This document shows, piece by piece, positions 6,451-6,566 of a DNA stretch of 6,566 bases; position 1 is the first letter of the stretch, and each line of letters opens with the position of its first letter. Origin of the DNA: Gammaproteobacteria bacterium (GTDB lineage: Bacteria; Pseudomonadota; Gammaproteobacteria; JAABTG01); contig JASJBY010000304.1 in NCBI GenBank assembly GCA_030066245.1, positions 1-6,566 of the forward strand. Reading direction: 5' to 3'. Made by a program: the position numbers and the translations under genes. The notes under the pieces are model-generated. The model made no database searches. It worked only from the letters and a program-made list of their open reading frames with translations, and was not told the DNA's origin.

Positions 6451-6566
6451 TCTACGTCCGCTTGGTCGGACTCTTACTTGACACCTGGAACAACCTCCCT
6501 TGCCCCAGCAATCGCTTCTCATAGATCAGCATACTCCCAGACGGGCAGCGGGAGAACGCCCCGGAT

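Noticed and set aside
6456..6471. GTCCG/CGGAC hairpin in the hibernation-factor leader as a riboswitch or thermosensor
   Set aside because: Only 5 bp, and it does not cover the ribosome binding site, so no regulatory role can be supported.

Overview
This window reads as a moderately high-GC proteobacterial chromosome segment. Deltaproteobacteria/Myxococcota or a gammaproteobacterium would fit, but taxonomy cannot be fixed from sequence alone. It is an accessory-type stretch: intact single genes are separated by a decaying insertion element, a dead toxin-antitoxin module and long gene-poor spacers. I saw no rRNA, tRNA or CRISPR array.

Left part (1-1039, minus strand): the distal part of an insertion element. 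It has a zinc-ribbon/helix-turn-helix accessory protein (473-1039) followed by a transposase/integrase that runs off the left edge. The integrase frame is blocked by an in-frame TAG and has no ordinary start after it, so it is probably broken. Immediately to the right, and divergent from it by only 36 bp, is a small SEC-C zinc-binding protein with TPR-like helices (1076-1534).

Middle (1535-3420): a 403-bp spacer leads to a surface lipoprotein with a von Willebrand factor A domain (1938-3155). Its mature N-terminus starts with a glycine run and a repeat-encoded linker (four EAP units, then a short collagen-like GPS stretch). A hairpin follows the gene, then a patch of degenerate 7-bp tandem repeats.

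Right-middle (3421-5865): a small PilZ-like protein on the minus strand, then about 700 bp with no convincing gene, then a decayed type II toxin-antitoxin pair on the plus strand. The pair is a DUF1778 (RHH-type) antitoxin followed by a TacT-like GNAT acetyltransferase toxin. Both carry stops and frameshifts, and the toxin has lost its usual catalytic tyrosine and its stop codon.

Right end (5866-6432, minus strand): an intact ribosome hibernation factor (HPF/RaiA family) fused to a C-terminal cold-shock-like domain, with a strong ribosome binding site. Its RNA-binding motifs in the cold-shock part are altered.

I see no multigene pathway. The genes look independent. The most informative signals are the wrecked toxin-antitoxin module, the broken insertion element and the repeat-built lipoprotein linker. 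I do not see clear evidence of a new multi-gene system.
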